The notes: a model not told the origin generated them from the sequence alone. DNA of 64,000 nt from Chlorocebus sabaeus (GCF_047675955.1 NC_132915.1:49490026-49554025), one strand, 5' to 3'. Shown: positions 34,661 through 46,694, numbered from the stretch's first letter. Translations and numbers: made by a program.

Positions 34661-35689
34661 CCTAGGAGAGAGGTGTGCCACAGTGCTAAAGGGACCATAA
34701 GCCAGTAATCCCAGCCTAAGGCTGAGGAGAGAGGAGTGGGAGGAGCTTGGGGGTGCAAGCCAAACCTGGAAAGATTATCAGTTTGGAGTTAGCCAAGCTG
34801 AAGGAACAGGAGGAGCAGAGATGCAAGACAGCATTACGGCTTCTAAAAAACATGGCTGCAACATCAGTCACCACCTTGTTTCACTTCTACCAATGCCCAG
34901 TCCTCTCTAAAGCAAATCTAGCTGCCACCACTTTTAAAGTTCACCTTTTCATTCTCCTCTAGAATCTTCTCAAAATTGTAAAGACCTGCCAGTCTCATTC
35001 ACCAAAACCATTTCCTGCTTTGAGCATCTTCTCCACCATGCCCATCCTATGGACTAACGCACCAGCAGGTGCCGGCCCAATACTCTGGCAGCTGCTGGCC
35101 AAGCTACAGGAGATTTGACATTCTTTTTCCTGCCCCCAACAATCCCCAACATTAACTTGACTAAAACACTTCTTTGCCTTAGTCTACCAGTCCATAAAAT
35201 AAAAGCATACATTCTGACCATTTAGATAGGAGACTTGTAAATTACAAAGGCTTGTGGAGTCCTGAGAAATAGGGCTAAAGAAACACTCACCACTTAAAAT
35301 ATGTAACTAAAGAGGAAAGACTTCCTACTCAGTGCATTGCTGGGTTAATGGGTTGATTTGATCACATCCAAGGTTGAATGTTTCCTATCAATCAACTGCA
35401 AATGAGGAAATCCAGAGCTTTGGCTGCAGTAATGTGCTTCATATGTTCAGAATTGTCCTCCAAATCAGCAACTGACTATGGTGGTCCAATGGGAGAAGAC
35501 AGCTGTTCCCACGTCAGGAACTCAGCTTTCAAGGCCGTGAGTGCAGGGAGGGGAAGGAACCATGAGGACACTCCTGGAAATTCCAGCTTAGGGTGGATGT
35601 GTTGGATTTTCTTTTCTCTCACCAGCTCTGACTCCGGGATGCAACACCTGACATGGGAAAGAGCCTCCTCTAAATAGCTGCGGTAAAAA
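34661..35689. other. Unique non-coding DNA
   Basis: No family or gene recognised. Confidence 0.45.
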
Positions 35690-35880
35690 TATCCTAATGC
35701 TAATTAAAAACAGAGAGCTTAGCTAAAGTGGAAGGAAACATTGCTCCATTAATGGCTTTGTCATTTGCTAAAACCTTATTTCTTTGCTGTCTTCAATTTG
35801 GTTAATTAATCTTTCACTGTTGATCTACTGCTGTCAACTAGGCAATATATGCAAACCACATCTCTGACTCCAGCCTGTTC
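35690..35880. promoter_or_regulatory. Candidate conserved non-coding element (speculative)
   Basis: Repeat-free AT-rich block with clustered homeodomain-type cores: CTAATTAAAA near 35700, the perfect palindrome CCATTAATGG near 35747, and GGTTAATTAATC near 35800. An octamer-like ATGCAAAC lies near 35850. The composition resembles vertebrate developmental enhancers; conservation was not tested. Confidence 0.2.
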
Positions 35881-38069
35881 TTCAGCCTTTGAAAAACTGG
35901 GGGGATGGGTGGTGGTTAAATAACCAATCTACAAGCCACTTGCAAAATGAAAAGTTTCATTTCCCGTGCATAAGGTGCCAAGACCTTTCTTCAGTAACCC
36001 AGCAGTGTTTTATTTCTCAGCTGGTGGAATTTCAAGTTAGTAGAAACTTCCGTGGTTTCTTACAGACCTCCTTGGTTACAGAGGAAAGGACTCCACACCC
36101 ACCCCCCATATTGTGGGTGTTTTTACTACTCTTTTTATTGCTAAGCTCGCACTTACATTCTTTTTACTTTCATTTTGCACAATTTTTAAAAAATTATAAA
36201 TTAGCACCTTCATTCCCCTCATGGTTGGCATCTGCTGTATTTCAAGTGAGAATGCATAATATCCTCTTTTCATGAGACTATCATAATCAGAAAAACACAT
36301 AACCAGAATGCTGACATACCAGCTCCTACATTCTGTTTTTGTGGTTCTATTTATGAAATATTTGATACATGCAATGAGGTGCTATTTATAAAAATTTGCA
36401 GCATACTAAACAGTACATAATGGATACATATATACATTAGTAAAAATATTAAAGCATGTTTGAAAATTATAAGCATCATCTTCAGTATTTGAGGATATCT
36501 TCAATCTGAAATAATTTTACTAGCCCGGATTGTAACATGCTTACACATACAGACACACACACGTACACACCCATTTGCTCTCAATTTTGTTATATATATG
36601 AACAAGGCATTCTAGCGTTTTATTATCAGCCTAGAGAATGTCTTAGAAGACTTTTAATTTTTCCTTTAAAATAAAAGGAAAGCAGAGCAAATGAGATGTG
36701 GTCAATGGGGGTGATGCTAAATGACCTCACTTTTTGGGTGTGTTTGACTGCCTTCCAGTAGCTTGCCTCATGGGTCCATTTTTGAGGCAGGCTGTGGCTT
36801 GGCTCCAGGCCAGTGTGACAGTCAAGGCCTGAGAAGTCTCTTCTTTCTGAGATAATTTCTCAGGTTTCTTTGTTTTATTGGTGGATAGAAGGAGGGACCT
36901 CAAGAGGAAGGGAGTGGCGGGAGGGGAGGAGGGGGTGGTGGTCAGGTGGGGATTTCTAAACTCAAACAGGAAGTCCGGCTGCTGTCCCAGCCTGTGAAAC
37001 TGTGTTGGCTTCAGCAGGGCAGCCCATGCAGGATGGCTTAAGCTAATCCACAGAGTCTGGGCCACTTTGGACTAATTCCTTTGAGAGGCTCCAAGCGTCC
37101 AAGGAGCATCTCTGACTCTGGCAGCCCATCCAAGGTAGTATTGAAGAAAAATGAACTCAGATAAAAAAGAAAAGAAAATATAAACTATCCGGTTAAAACG
37201 TGTGCCTTTAAACAGCTATGAGCCAGACACTAAAATGAGTTTATAAGATCCCAAGGAGACAGTTAAGGAAAGTGGGAACAAGTGAAAAATAAGATGCTCA
37301 TTTCAGCATTGGAAAGAGCAGGAAGAAGGGAGCATTATCAGAAAGAGAGCCTTTAAGCCAGCACTGAGAGATAAAAGAGACCAGATGGCCCTCACCCCTA
37401 GGCCAGGCAGAGGACCCGCCCATCCCCTACGCACTGCCCCCTGTGAAATGCATGCGTGCTGCCCTCAGATCTGTCAGATTTATGCTTGCCTTTGCACCAC
37501 TCCAAGAGGGGCACCAGTGCCGAACATCTTTGAAATTCTGTTGGATTCCAAGTGAAAAATCATTCTGCCTTCAAAGCTAAATGGAAGTTTGGTAGATGTA
37601 TGTGCTTTTCCCTTAGGTTCAAAACAGAAATTACTCTGCTCACCATCTTTGTGCATTCATAGTTTCCTTTTTCGAGCAAAAAGGGAAATTACGATGAGGA
37701 AGCATCCTGTAAAAACAGAAGGTATTATACAATAACAGTATTGCTTCTTTATAGGAGCAATTTTTATCTACATTTTCTTTAAAACAGAAATGTAGCTTGC
37801 TTTCATCCAATGCAGTATGTTTACTTCTCTTATTTAAAAAAAAAAAATCTGTGGTTTTGATAGAGTGTCAGCATCATTATTTGCTCACATCTCATTTTAA
37901 ACATTTTGCAAATGTCTGAAATAATGTACATAAACCTTTCAATGAGTTAGTACTAGATGCAGAAAGTACAGGAAATTATCACATCCTAAGTCATGTATTC
38001 CTGTGGAGGTTTTTTAAGCAGACATGAGAATATATTGTAATAGGAAAAAATTTAAAAAATTATTGAACT
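35881..38069. other. Repeat-poor non-coding DNA
   Basis: Contains a short CA-rich run at 36548-36570, an A-run at about 37838-37849 and an inverted repeat at 37659-37690. No gene recognised; the minus frame 36727-37065 and plus frame 35889-36275 have no domain. Confidence 0.45.
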
Positions 38070-38600
38070 GTGATTATGCATTAGGTAGGCCCTAGTGACA
38101 TAAAAATAGACAAAGATCTTACAATCTGTGATTCCTGCCCTCAAGGAGTTGATATCTAATGGGAGGAGAGAAGAAGGTGGAGAGGGCAAGTAAACAAATA
38201 CCTGTAATTAATACCAAGTGGCAGGTGCTATAACTGAGTTAAGTATCAAGTTTCATGGGCTACCCATGAAGGAGCAATTATTTCTGCAGAACTGTGACTG
38301 TATCAAGGAAACCTACACCTAGATGGTATTGGTGAGACAAGACAGGTGACAGGATCCCAGAGAGAGGTAACAAAGCCAAAGAGAGGTGGAAATCTATGAT
38401 GTTTTCTGGAAGCAGTAAGGAGTCCAGTATGGGTACCGCATGGTGACTGGGTGTGACAAGGAATGGCTAATGATGGAATGGAAGTGTGGGTTTGGAGTCA
38501 GAAGCAATTCATCAAAGGTTTGGATTGCTGTGCTAAGGAAGGTAGACCCCAAAGCCATGGTGAGGAGAATAAGCAGAGCTTAGAAAGAACACCTTGATCT
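38070..38600 (-). mobile_element. L2 fragment
   Basis: GATTCCTGCCCTCAAGGAGT, AGTAAACAAATACCTGTAAT and CAGGTGCTATAACTGAG are reverse L2. The part after 38300 (GTGTGGGTTTGGAGTCAGAA) is fainter. Confidence 0.72.
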
Positions 38601-38773
38601 TCAGATGTTGTGTTAGAATGACAAAGGAATCAAGGTTTTTGGACTATGGAAGTATTAGGATGAATAAAATGCAGGGAGAGATGAAGTCTCATTGGATCTG
38701 GAGAGAAAAAGTAGATGGTTAACTTAACAAAGTTTAACTTAGTCAGAAGAGCACTTGGCTAAAATAGGAGATA

Positions 38774-38990
38774 ACAGTAGCTAACTTTTACTGTGTGCTG
38801 TTATATCTAGATCCATGCTAATCCTTCTTATTTAACCTTCAAGACTACCCTATAAATTATGCACTATAACTATTCTTATATTTATTTTACAGGTGAGGAA
38901 AATGAGGCAAAGAGAAGTTTAGTGAACAGCCTAAGGTCACCAATTAGTATAAGGGGGAGCCAGGATTTGAACACAGGCTGTCCAACCTCC
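38774..38990 (-). mobile_element. MIR
   Basis: AGTAGCTAACTTTTACTGTG, TTTTACAGGTGAGGAAAATG, CTAAGGTCACCAATTAGTAT and GCCAGGATTTGAACACAGGC: reverse MIR in full order. Confidence 0.92.
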
Positions 38991-39149
38991 CCAAAACTCT
39001 CTATGTATACTGCTCACAGAGAAGGAAACATGCTATGTAAGGAGAAGAAATAAGATCATGTGTGCATAAATTTCGAGGTTGCTGCAGGATATCGAGTTAG
39101 AGATTGCTAATAAATAGCTAAGAATATAGGTGTGGCACTTGGAGAAAGA

Positions 39150-39280
39150 TGCATTCATTCAACAAATATTATTTCTTGAGCACTTATTTTGTACCTGATG
39201 CTATATCAGAGCTGGAGTTATAGCATCATCTAAATATTAGTATTTATGGAGCACTCACATGTGAAGCATAGGTATATCAA
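39150..39280 (-). mobile_element. L2 3' end with a possible MIR scrap
   Basis: TTCATTCAACAAATATTATT and GAGCACTTATTTTGTACCTG are reverse L2; GTATTTATGGAGCACTCACA resembles reverse MIR. Confidence 0.7.
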
Positions 39281-40321
39281 ATTTTAGTAAAGCAAAAATT
39301 TCTATCACACAGCTGAACACATACTCTTTAACTCAGAGATAGCGCCTTTTGCAAAACAAATAATTCATCCCTTAAGTACCTGTTTTTGCAATTTCAGAAT
39401 TACCCATATTGGATTTTCTTAAAGCAAAGCACCCTATAAACATATAATCAGGAAGAAAGAGTTCATTTTAATTTTATGATCCATTCAGCACATGTGTTGG
39501 CTTGGGAAATAATAAAATAAATATATCTCAGTCATTTGTGTTGATAGAATTTAATGAGAAGACTACAGTAATAACAAGTTACTCACAGGCCAACAGAATG
39601 CAGATCTCCCTCAAGAAAAGGGGGAAAAAATTCAATCATAAAGTTCAAGATCATGGGAAGGAAGGGAGAAGCCCCTGACATTTGGCCTGCCCTGGTCTGT
39701 GGGCCTTGGAATCCTTCAGCAACTGCAGTTGTACTGTCTGCCTGTATAACCAGGCACATGTATAGCCAGGCCCAGATGTAGCCTGCCAGGAGCACCTGTG
39801 AGGACTCCTTGCATCTACACCAGTCCCAACTGAAGCTGCCACCACCACCCTATCTCTGCTGCCAGCCCCAACACAGCTACTGAGTGAGATTTGTTCTACC
39901 TTAACTATTCAAAGGAGATAGCACCAGGATCCCTATCTATTTCTGTGCTACATGACCATTATACAGTGTGCTGCATTATTGTGAAGTGAGACTCCTTTCA
40001 CAGAAAAATAACATGTGAGACAACTTATATCTTGAACTTAGATAGCACCTTCTGCTAAGTGCCTCTGCTTACTTTCAGGTATTATCTCATGAAATCTTCA
40101 CAGGTTTCTATATTGGAAATATTCTACAGCAGTGGCATAAAAGGGCATTTCTATGAATATATGCCCTAACTGAGGGCATTTCCTAACATCTCCACCCACT
40201 GAAGAACCAACAGATTTTTCTCTTTTCAAGCAAATCCCATGGTGGTATCATCCTTACGTAAGCATCAACAGACCCTCACCAAGAACTCCAAGCACATACA
40301 GTCCAGTCTTGCCTCTCCCAC
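39281..40321. other. Mostly unique non-coding DNA
   Basis: A weak reverse MIR is possible at 40035-40115 (TAGCACCTTCTGCTAAGTGC). Nothing else recognised. Confidence 0.4.
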
Positions 40322-40678
40322 TGCTGTAGTCTGAATGTCCATGTCCTCTCAAAATTCATATGTTGAAATTCTCACCCCTAAGATGATGGCATTAGGAGGT
40401 AGGGCTTTGGGAGGTGATAAATTATGAGGGTGGAGCCCCAATGGATGAGACTAGTGCCCTTATAATAGAGCGTTGAGAAAGACTCCTTATGGCTTCCAGC
40501 ATGTAAGATTAAAGTGAGAAATCAATTGTCTACCAGGAAGCAGGCCCTCTCCAGAGACCTAATCTGCCAGTGCCTTGATCTTAGACTTCTCAGTCTCTAA
40601 AACTGTGAGAAATAAATTTCTATTCGTTAGCCAAAAGTCTATAGTATGGTGTTATGACAGCCCAAACAGAGTAAGATA
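40322..40678 (+). mobile_element. MaLR solo LTR
   Basis: TGCTGTAGTCTGAATGTCCA start, AAATTCATATGTTGAAATTC, GGGAGGTGATAAATTATGAG, CTTGATCTTAGACTTCTCAG, GAGAAATAAATTTCTATTCG and an AGAGTAAGATA end. Complete LTR of about 357 bp. Confidence 0.92.
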
Positions 40679-40760
40679 CTTTCATAATTTTCATGATCAA
40701 CTGTTTTCCAGAGTTGGAGCCTTTTCAGGCGACCATCACAAAGAACCAACAGGCCACACA

Positions 40761-40790
40761 GCATAACAGTATAAGAGCATAACAGTATAA
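40761..40790 (+). repeat. 14-bp tandem duplication, period 16
   Basis: GCATAACAGTATAA occurs at 40761 and again at 40777, exact copies. Confidence 0.95.
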
Positions 40791-40799
40791 GTTTTAATT

Positions 40800-40975
40800 C
40801 AAACTTATTTACTGTGTAAACTTGGAAAAGGATTCTAACCTCTATGAGTCTTAGTTGCTTTATCTGTGAAATGGGAATAATAATAATACCTCCTGCTATG
40901 CTTATGAGAATTGAGTTATGACACACAAAGGGCTTAGAGCACATGGAATGCCCTCAATAAATATTTCTTGATTAT
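40800..40975 (+). mobile_element. MIR
   Basis: ATCTGTGAAATGGGAATAAT, ACCTCCTGCTATGCTTATGA and GAATGCCCTCAATAAATATT. Confidence 0.9.
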
Positions 40976-41009
40976 ATCCATCTGTCTGTCCACACGTGTA
41001 TAAAACAAA

Positions 41010-41140
41010 GAGCATGAAAGTGGATGTCAGAAAATCCAGATTCCAGTGCCAGTTCTCCCGCTAGATAACTGTGTGTTCTTGATAAACTCAACCCCTCTGA
41101 GATATAGTTTCTGATTCCTGAGTTGGAATGGATTATTCCA
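41010..41140 (+). mobile_element. MIR, second copy in line
   Basis: CAGATTCCAGTGCCAGTTCT, CTAGATAACTGTGTGTTCTT and CCCCTCTGAGATATAGTTTC: the 5' half of a forward MIR only 35 bp after the previous one. Confidence 0.82.
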
Positions 41141-41309
41141 AACAGCTGATTTTTTGGGAGGCAGCTGCAGCTGGCACCGATAGTGAATGCAAGGAACCCT
41201 TATGGGAGCTCCCACCAGATCTGCAACATGGATTTTGTACATCAAGAATCTTTCTGCCTTGGCTCAAGGCCCTAACAGGTGCTAAAGAAAGATTTCAAAA
41301 ATAGAGCAC

Positions 41310-41674
41310 ATCTTATTTGGTTTGGGTTGCTATCACAAATATGCCATAAGCTGAGTTGCTTAAGCAACAGAAATTTCTCACAGTTCTGGAGGTTGGGAAT
41401 TCCAAAATCAAGGCGCCAACAGATCTAGTTTATGGTGAAGGCCCTTTTCGTGGTTTTTAGATGGTTATCTTCCTGCTGTGTCCTCACATGGCAGACAGCA
41501 GAGAAAGAGGAGCAGGCTTTCTTGTGTCTCTTTCATTAGGGCACTAATCCCATTACTGAGGGCTCTACCCTCATGACCTAATTACCCGCCAAAGACTCCA
41601 CCTCCAAATACCATCACATTGGGGATTTAGACTTTACCATATGAATTTGGGGGACCACATTCAGTCTACAAGAG
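41310..41674 (-). mobile_element. MaLR solo LTR, reverse
   Basis: CAGAAATTTCTCACAGTTCT, GCTGTGTCCTCACATGGCAG, GGGCACTAATCCCATTACTG, ACCATCACATTGGGGATTTA and GGGACCACATTCAGTCTACA: same LTR type as 40322-40678 but inverted. Confidence 0.92.
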
Positions 41675-42029
41675 AACATTTCTTCAGCTCTGCCTCACAA
41701 ATCGAATTCTAAGGATTCATTTTCCATCTTATCAGGAACAGAGTAATTATCCAACTGCAAATCCTGACAATGTACAGCTATATTGTTAGCATTTATTTCT
41801 CTGGGGCACCCACGTGGCAGAGCTCCTACAGGGCTCTTAAGGACAATAAGAGATCCTCTAAATAGTTGTTTCCTCCAGAGATATGTTCATGGTTCTTCCT
41901 GGTCCTGGTCTCCCTTTCTCCCCCTGGAAGTTACTGAATGTAGACCACAGCCTGTACAGGTCAGGGAGCACAGTGGACAGAGCAGAGGCTCAGGCTGGCC
42001 AAACTTGTTCTCAAGACAAAGACAATGAA
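41675..42029. other. Unique non-coding DNA
   Basis: No family or gene recognised. Confidence 0.4.
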
Positions 42030-42262
42030 GCAAAGCAGACTCTGGAATCAGCCTGCCTGCCTATGAGTCACACAAGCTGTATGACTTTGGGTAAGTTGAT
42101 TAATCTCTCTGGGCCTCAATTTTTCACGGGATAAAAACATGGATGGTAAAGTATATATCTAACCTGGTTGCCTCAAAGAGAATTGAGATAGTTCATGTTG
42201 AACTTTAGGACAATGCGTGGCATATGGTGAGTGCTCAATAAATGTTAGCTGTGATTATAATT
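42030..42262 (+). mobile_element. MIR, nearly full length
   Basis: CTCTGGAATCAGCCTGCCTG, AGCTGTATGACTTTGGGTAA, CAATGCGTGGCATATGGTGA and GTGCTCAATAAATGTTAGCT. Confidence 0.94.
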
Positions 42263-42284
42263 ATCACAGCTCTGCCATTGTATA

Positions 42285-42790
42285 GCTGTGAACCATGGAC
42301 AGTTTGCTTAATTCCCTGAGCCTCAGTTTTCTCATCTGTAATCTGGGGGACGATAATACTTAACCTGTGGGTTTGTCATAAGGATTAAATGAGATAGTCC
42401 ATCTGGGCCCAGCGCAGTGGCTCATACCTGTAATCCCAGCACTTTGGGAGGCCGAGGCGGGTGGATCACCTGGGCCAGGAGTTCGAGACCAGCCTGGTCA
42501 ACATGGTGAAACTCCGTCTCCCAATAAAAGCACAAAAAAGTAGCTGGGCATGGTGGTGGGCTCCTGTAGTCCCAGCTACTTGGGAGACTGAGGCAAGAGA
42601 ATTGCTTGAACCCAGGAGGCAGAGGCAGAGGCTAAAGTGAGCTAAGATTGCAGCACTGCACTCCAGCCTGGGCAGCAGAGTGAAATTCTGTCTAAAAAAA
42701 AAAAAAAAAAAAAAAAAAGATAGTCTGAAATGTCATGTGGCACTGAATAATGATATCTGCTATTATTAAAATTATGACTATTATTATTTA
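42285..42790 (+). mobile_element. MIR, second copy, split by an Alu
   Basis: CTGAGCCTCAGTTTTCTCAT and CATAAGGATTAAATGAGATA lie before the Alu; ATGTGGCACTGAATAATGAT and CTGCTATTATTAAAATTATG after it. The two halves join into one MIR. Confidence 0.88.
42405..42718 (+). mobile_element. AluS
   Basis: Full dimer with S-type wording and a poly-A tail of about 25. Target-site duplication AGATAGTC at 42392-42399 and 42718-42725. The right arm contains a small expansion, GGCAGAGGCAGAGGC. Confidence 0.96.
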
Positions 42791-43094
42791 TAATTGGAAA
42801 TGAGGAAGGAGTGGTCACAGAAGCTGAGCTGACTCCCAACACTGACCTCTTGGGCCCAGAAAATAAGCCTTACACACAGACTCATCTATATAGATTCTCC
42901 TCCTGGTTTCATATTCAAATAAAAGAAAACATGTACAATTTCCTAAGTAACTCATAATACTCTAAAACAAAGAAAATTTACATTTATAAATTGTCTTGGG
43001 AAGGAACCATTTTCAATTTTTGCTAAATAATGAGCAGAGAAGGATTTTAAACCAAGTCAATACATGAGAACAACAATAGCAAGACCTACTATGA
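42791..43094. other. Unique non-coding DNA
   Basis: No family recognised. Confidence 0.4.
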
Positions 43095-43290
43095 TTATCC
43101 CAGTCTTTCTATGCGTAGCAACATACTTAATTCCCATAGCAGCTTTGTGATGTAGATAGGGAAAGGATCACTAAGCCCATTTAGCAGGTGAGGAAACTGG
43201 AGACTAGAATAATCAATCATCCTGCTCATGCTAGGCTATGGTAGAACTAGAATTAGAACTCAGGTGGCCTGGTCCACTGTTTCTCCAAAA
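43095..43290 (-). mobile_element. MIR
   Basis: CATTTAGCAGGTGAGGAAAC, AGAACTAGAATTAGAACTCA and GTGGCCTGGTCCACTG: reverse MIR. Confidence 0.9.
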
Positions 43291-44639
43291 TCATTCTGGA
43301 AGTACTACACGTCTTCTCCTCAAAATGTTTAGTGGGTGACCTTTAGACTGCAAATGACAATGAGCCCCCAGCTGGTGCTCATGGCAGACATCACCAATCA
43401 ACAGTGGCTCTTTCCTAATGAGCCCCAGAGTCTTCTTTAACAGAAGCCTTCAGGAGCCATTACCACTTGATCATATCTGGCAAGTGAAATGAAATCTCTC
43501 TGTTGCTCAGGCACTAGACCTTAAAGAATGAAAACTCAAGTCTTTATAGCAGGAGCTAGGCTGGTCATGGATAGAAGTAAAATAGTGGGAATGTCAGTAC
43601 CCATGCACACCTCATGTGAGTGCTGAACACAAGAGCCTATGTCATGGATTAAGGAACAGCCAATTCACCTCCAGCTAATGTTTTATTATGTTGAAGTGAA
43701 AGCTCAACATTGTCATATCTTAATTTTAAGAAAAAGAAAGAGAAATCTAAAATCTACATGGTATCCAAAATTTCCCAATTATTTAATACTATGCAGCCTA
43801 AATAGAATGAATATATGGGTCACATACACCATCAGTTTGCAACCTTAACTATAAACCAAGTCTTGTGATCCTTGCCACTCTCTGAATTCTGAGCATCCAT
43901 GTAAGCTTCACAGCCTGATTCCTGGAAGCACACTTCTCACCTCAATTAATTCGATCACTGAGATGCATTTGGATGAGCTACTCAAAATATGCAAGGCGCC
44001 AGCTGGCTCTGGTGTTTGCTTCCTCCAGACAGAGGGGTCAGGGTTAGTCTCTGCTGGGCTCAGCCTAGAGAAGAAGGCAGTGAAAAAGGAAAAGCACATC
44101 TTCCTTTATATGACAAGGAAAGCCAGCAAAAAACACACAACCAACCTTTGGGAAAATCTTGAAGCCTACGTTTGTCTCTGAGAATTTTCTCTCTACTTCT
44201 CTACTACTCTCTCCTCCCAAGCCTCTTGTACTCTTAGGTATTTCCTCTCAACGAGGTCCTCCAGGTTTGTCCCCACCCACTCTTATTCCTTTTTTAGCAT
44301 CCTTTCTAGAAGCAGAATGAGTCTAGCAAATTCCTTCATGAGCTTTCTCTTCCTCTCTGCAAACATTTCAAACAAGTAAACTCAGATTAAAGCTATGCTA
44401 ACACCAAGGAAAAAATAACCAAAATATTAGCCATAATTTTCTCTAAGTAGGGAGGCTATGTACAATTTGCATTTTCTTCATTAAACTTTTCCATGTTTGC
44501 TCAATCTACTATCATTAACAATCATCACTTTTTAATAGGGAGGATGGGAGCTATCTTATCACAAAGAGGAAGCGTTAGTAAGATAAAGTAAGTATCAAGA
44601 ATTATGTAATAAACTGGTCAAGTTACATGGTATATCAGT
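43291..44639. other. Unique non-coding DNA
   Basis: No family or gene recognised. Confidence 0.45.
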
Positions 44640-45110
44640 TAAGATACCTGTGGCTGCAGCAATTTTTAAAAATCTTCTCCAATTGGTTCAAACAAAAAAA
44701 CTCTTTTTTGAAACCAGAGATTTAGAAGTAAACCTCTTCTAAGATGGGTCCAGGGATGGTTAATTCAACAGCTCAATGATTCTCCAGGATCCCTCTGTCA
44801 TCCAGAACATATCAATTGTATGAGTCTGCTTCCCTCATGGACTCAAGATGCTGCTGCAGTTCCAGGTATTATAGCCATGCTCCACAATGTCCAGAGGTAG
44901 ACTGGGATTGGTCTGCCTCTATATCCTTACTGAAACAAGACATCTTTCTCAGAAGCTTAAGCCAGACTTTGCCACATGCTTCATTGGCGAGGAGTTGGGT
45001 CTCCTGCCCATTCCTAGACCAATCACTGTCAAAGGGAATAGGATCTCCATGAATAACCTGAGAGAATTATTTCAGTTGGAACAGACGTTGGGAAGCCGGC
45101 CACAAGGACT
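44640..45110. mobile_element. Interspersed repeat of uncertain family
   Basis: AATTGGTTCAAACAAAAAAA, GGTTAATTCAACAGCTCAAT, AGATGCTGCTGCAGTTCCAG and AGACCAATCACTGTCAAAGG recall a recurrent human repeat pattern I cannot name with confidence. Confidence 0.5.
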
Positions 45111-45274
45111 ACAAGACAATGTGTTCACATTATAAATGAAAGTAGACTGCTATGAACAATGAGAAGATCATTATAAAGCTCATTTTGAAGGGCTCAGAGT
45201 CCACAAATATTCCATCCAAAAGGTATGTCTGGAAAGGCATATGAGTTTTATTCCTAATATTGCCTTAGATTTAT

Positions 45275-45490
45275 ATAGCAATTAATAATTTGTATTGTAC
45301 TTTCCTGCAAACTTCCCCATTGGTATTTCATGTTTTCAGGGATGACACTATAGTTATTATCCCATTTCACAGAAAAGGAACCAGCTGAGCACTATGTCTG
45401 GTGTCTCATGGCAAGCAAGAGATAGAGGTGGGACAGGATGCCAGGCATTTTGACGCTTAGTTCACCAGTCTTTCTACTACACCATGTGAC
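45275..45490 (-). mobile_element. MIR
   Basis: AGTTATTATCCCATTTCACA, then GAAAAGGAACCAGCTGAGCA and the CACCAGTCTTTCTACTACAC end. Confidence 0.82.
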
Positions 45491-45554
45491 TCTCACTATA
45501 AAAATGCTCTACAGGAATACAGCACTTGTTTCCAAAGTACACACACACACCATG

Positions 45555-45660
45555 GTCTCACTTGATTCCCAAAACGACATTATGAAACATCAGGCAAGGT
45601 GTTGTCTTCATTTACAGATAGGGATATTGAGATTCAAGCAGGCTGATGGTAAGAAACTCA
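45555..45660 (-). mobile_element. MIR fragment
   Basis: GTTGTCTTCATTTACAGATA and GGGATATTGAGATTCAAGCA: reverse MIR core, the second MIR on this strand within 300 bp. A short (AC)n run, 45538-45551, lies just upstream. Confidence 0.75.
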
Positions 45661-46174
45661 GGTTTGGATGAATTGAACTGGTTTTGTTTTGCTTTTTACT
45701 ACCAATGGACAGTTGTTGTTGTTTTATCCCCTTGCTCCTTCTCAACACCTGATTCTAAATCAGCAAGCATGTCTCCAAAAAACATAGGATCCCCACCCCA
45801 ATTTTCACACTCTAGGACCCCTTCTGGTTCCAGACTCTATTCCTGTCTGTTATGCCTAACTAAACAGCTGGTGCTTCCCTGCAAGCTCCTGACAGCTCCC
45901 CTTTCTTTGTTGCCTCAGGCTTCTCTGACCTTCCCATGGGATCATTAGTTAATCTCATCAACTAATTTGCTAAAGAAAGACTCCAGGCTCTTCCTTTCTA
46001 GGGAAGAATAACAATGGCATGTTAGAAACAAGGCACCCACTTTTGTTGCCTATCCCAAGGCAATTACCCCTATAGTGGGAATTTTAGGACAGGCTAGAAA
46101 GAAGTCTTGACTGTTGGGACATAGATGGTTAGGACCCTGTTCTCTTAATTATTATAAAGCAGGGCAAAGAAAAT
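45661..46174. other. Unique non-coding DNA
   Basis: No family or gene recognised. Confidence 0.4.
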
Positions 46175-46295
46175 ATTATGATGCAGTAGAAAGAGCTCTG
46201 ACCTGGGAGAAGACATGCCTGCTATATGATCTTAATATCTAAGCTCCCATTTACAAAATATGAATATTAACTCCAGCCCAGCTCACTTTCCAGAG
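46175..46295 (+). mobile_element. MIR fragment
   Basis: GATGCAGTAGAAAGAGCTCT and CATTTACAAAATATGAATAT fit forward MIR loosely. Confidence 0.6.
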
Positions 46296-46512
46296 TTTTT
46301 TACAAGACTTTATCAAAGCATTCATGAATGCATTTTGAGCTCAACAGATGTGTAGTTATTTTATTAAACAGTTGCATCTAGGTGAGTGGATGCCTTGTAA
46401 TTTGGCATTACTTCAATAATAGTTTGTACCATCTTACTTCCAAGTGTAACAGGTAGACAAAAAGAGAGAGACCAAATCTCACTATTGTTTATCCAAGGCC
46501 AATGATTCAGGG

Positions 46513-46694
46513 CAGGGTTCTCAATCTCGGCTCCGCACTGGGATCATCCGAGATTTTTACAAAATATGATGTCCAGACCCTTCTCTCAACCAATTAATTC
46601 AGAATCTAATCTCTGGGGAAGTGGGGCCCAGGCATCAGTACTTTTTATTAGCTCTCCAGGTGATTCTCTGTGCGGCCAGGGTTGTGAACTGCTG
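46513..46694 (+). mobile_element. MER5A (hAT-Charlie MITE), nearly full length
   Basis: Starts CAGGGTTCTCAATCTC and ends TTGTGAACTGCTG, matching the CAGTGGTTCTCAA inverted termini. TGATGTCCAGACCCTTCTC, TTCAGAATCTAATCTCTGGG and CCAGGTGATTCTCTGTGC lie in between in order. Length 182 bp against about 189 in the consensus. Confidence 0.93.
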
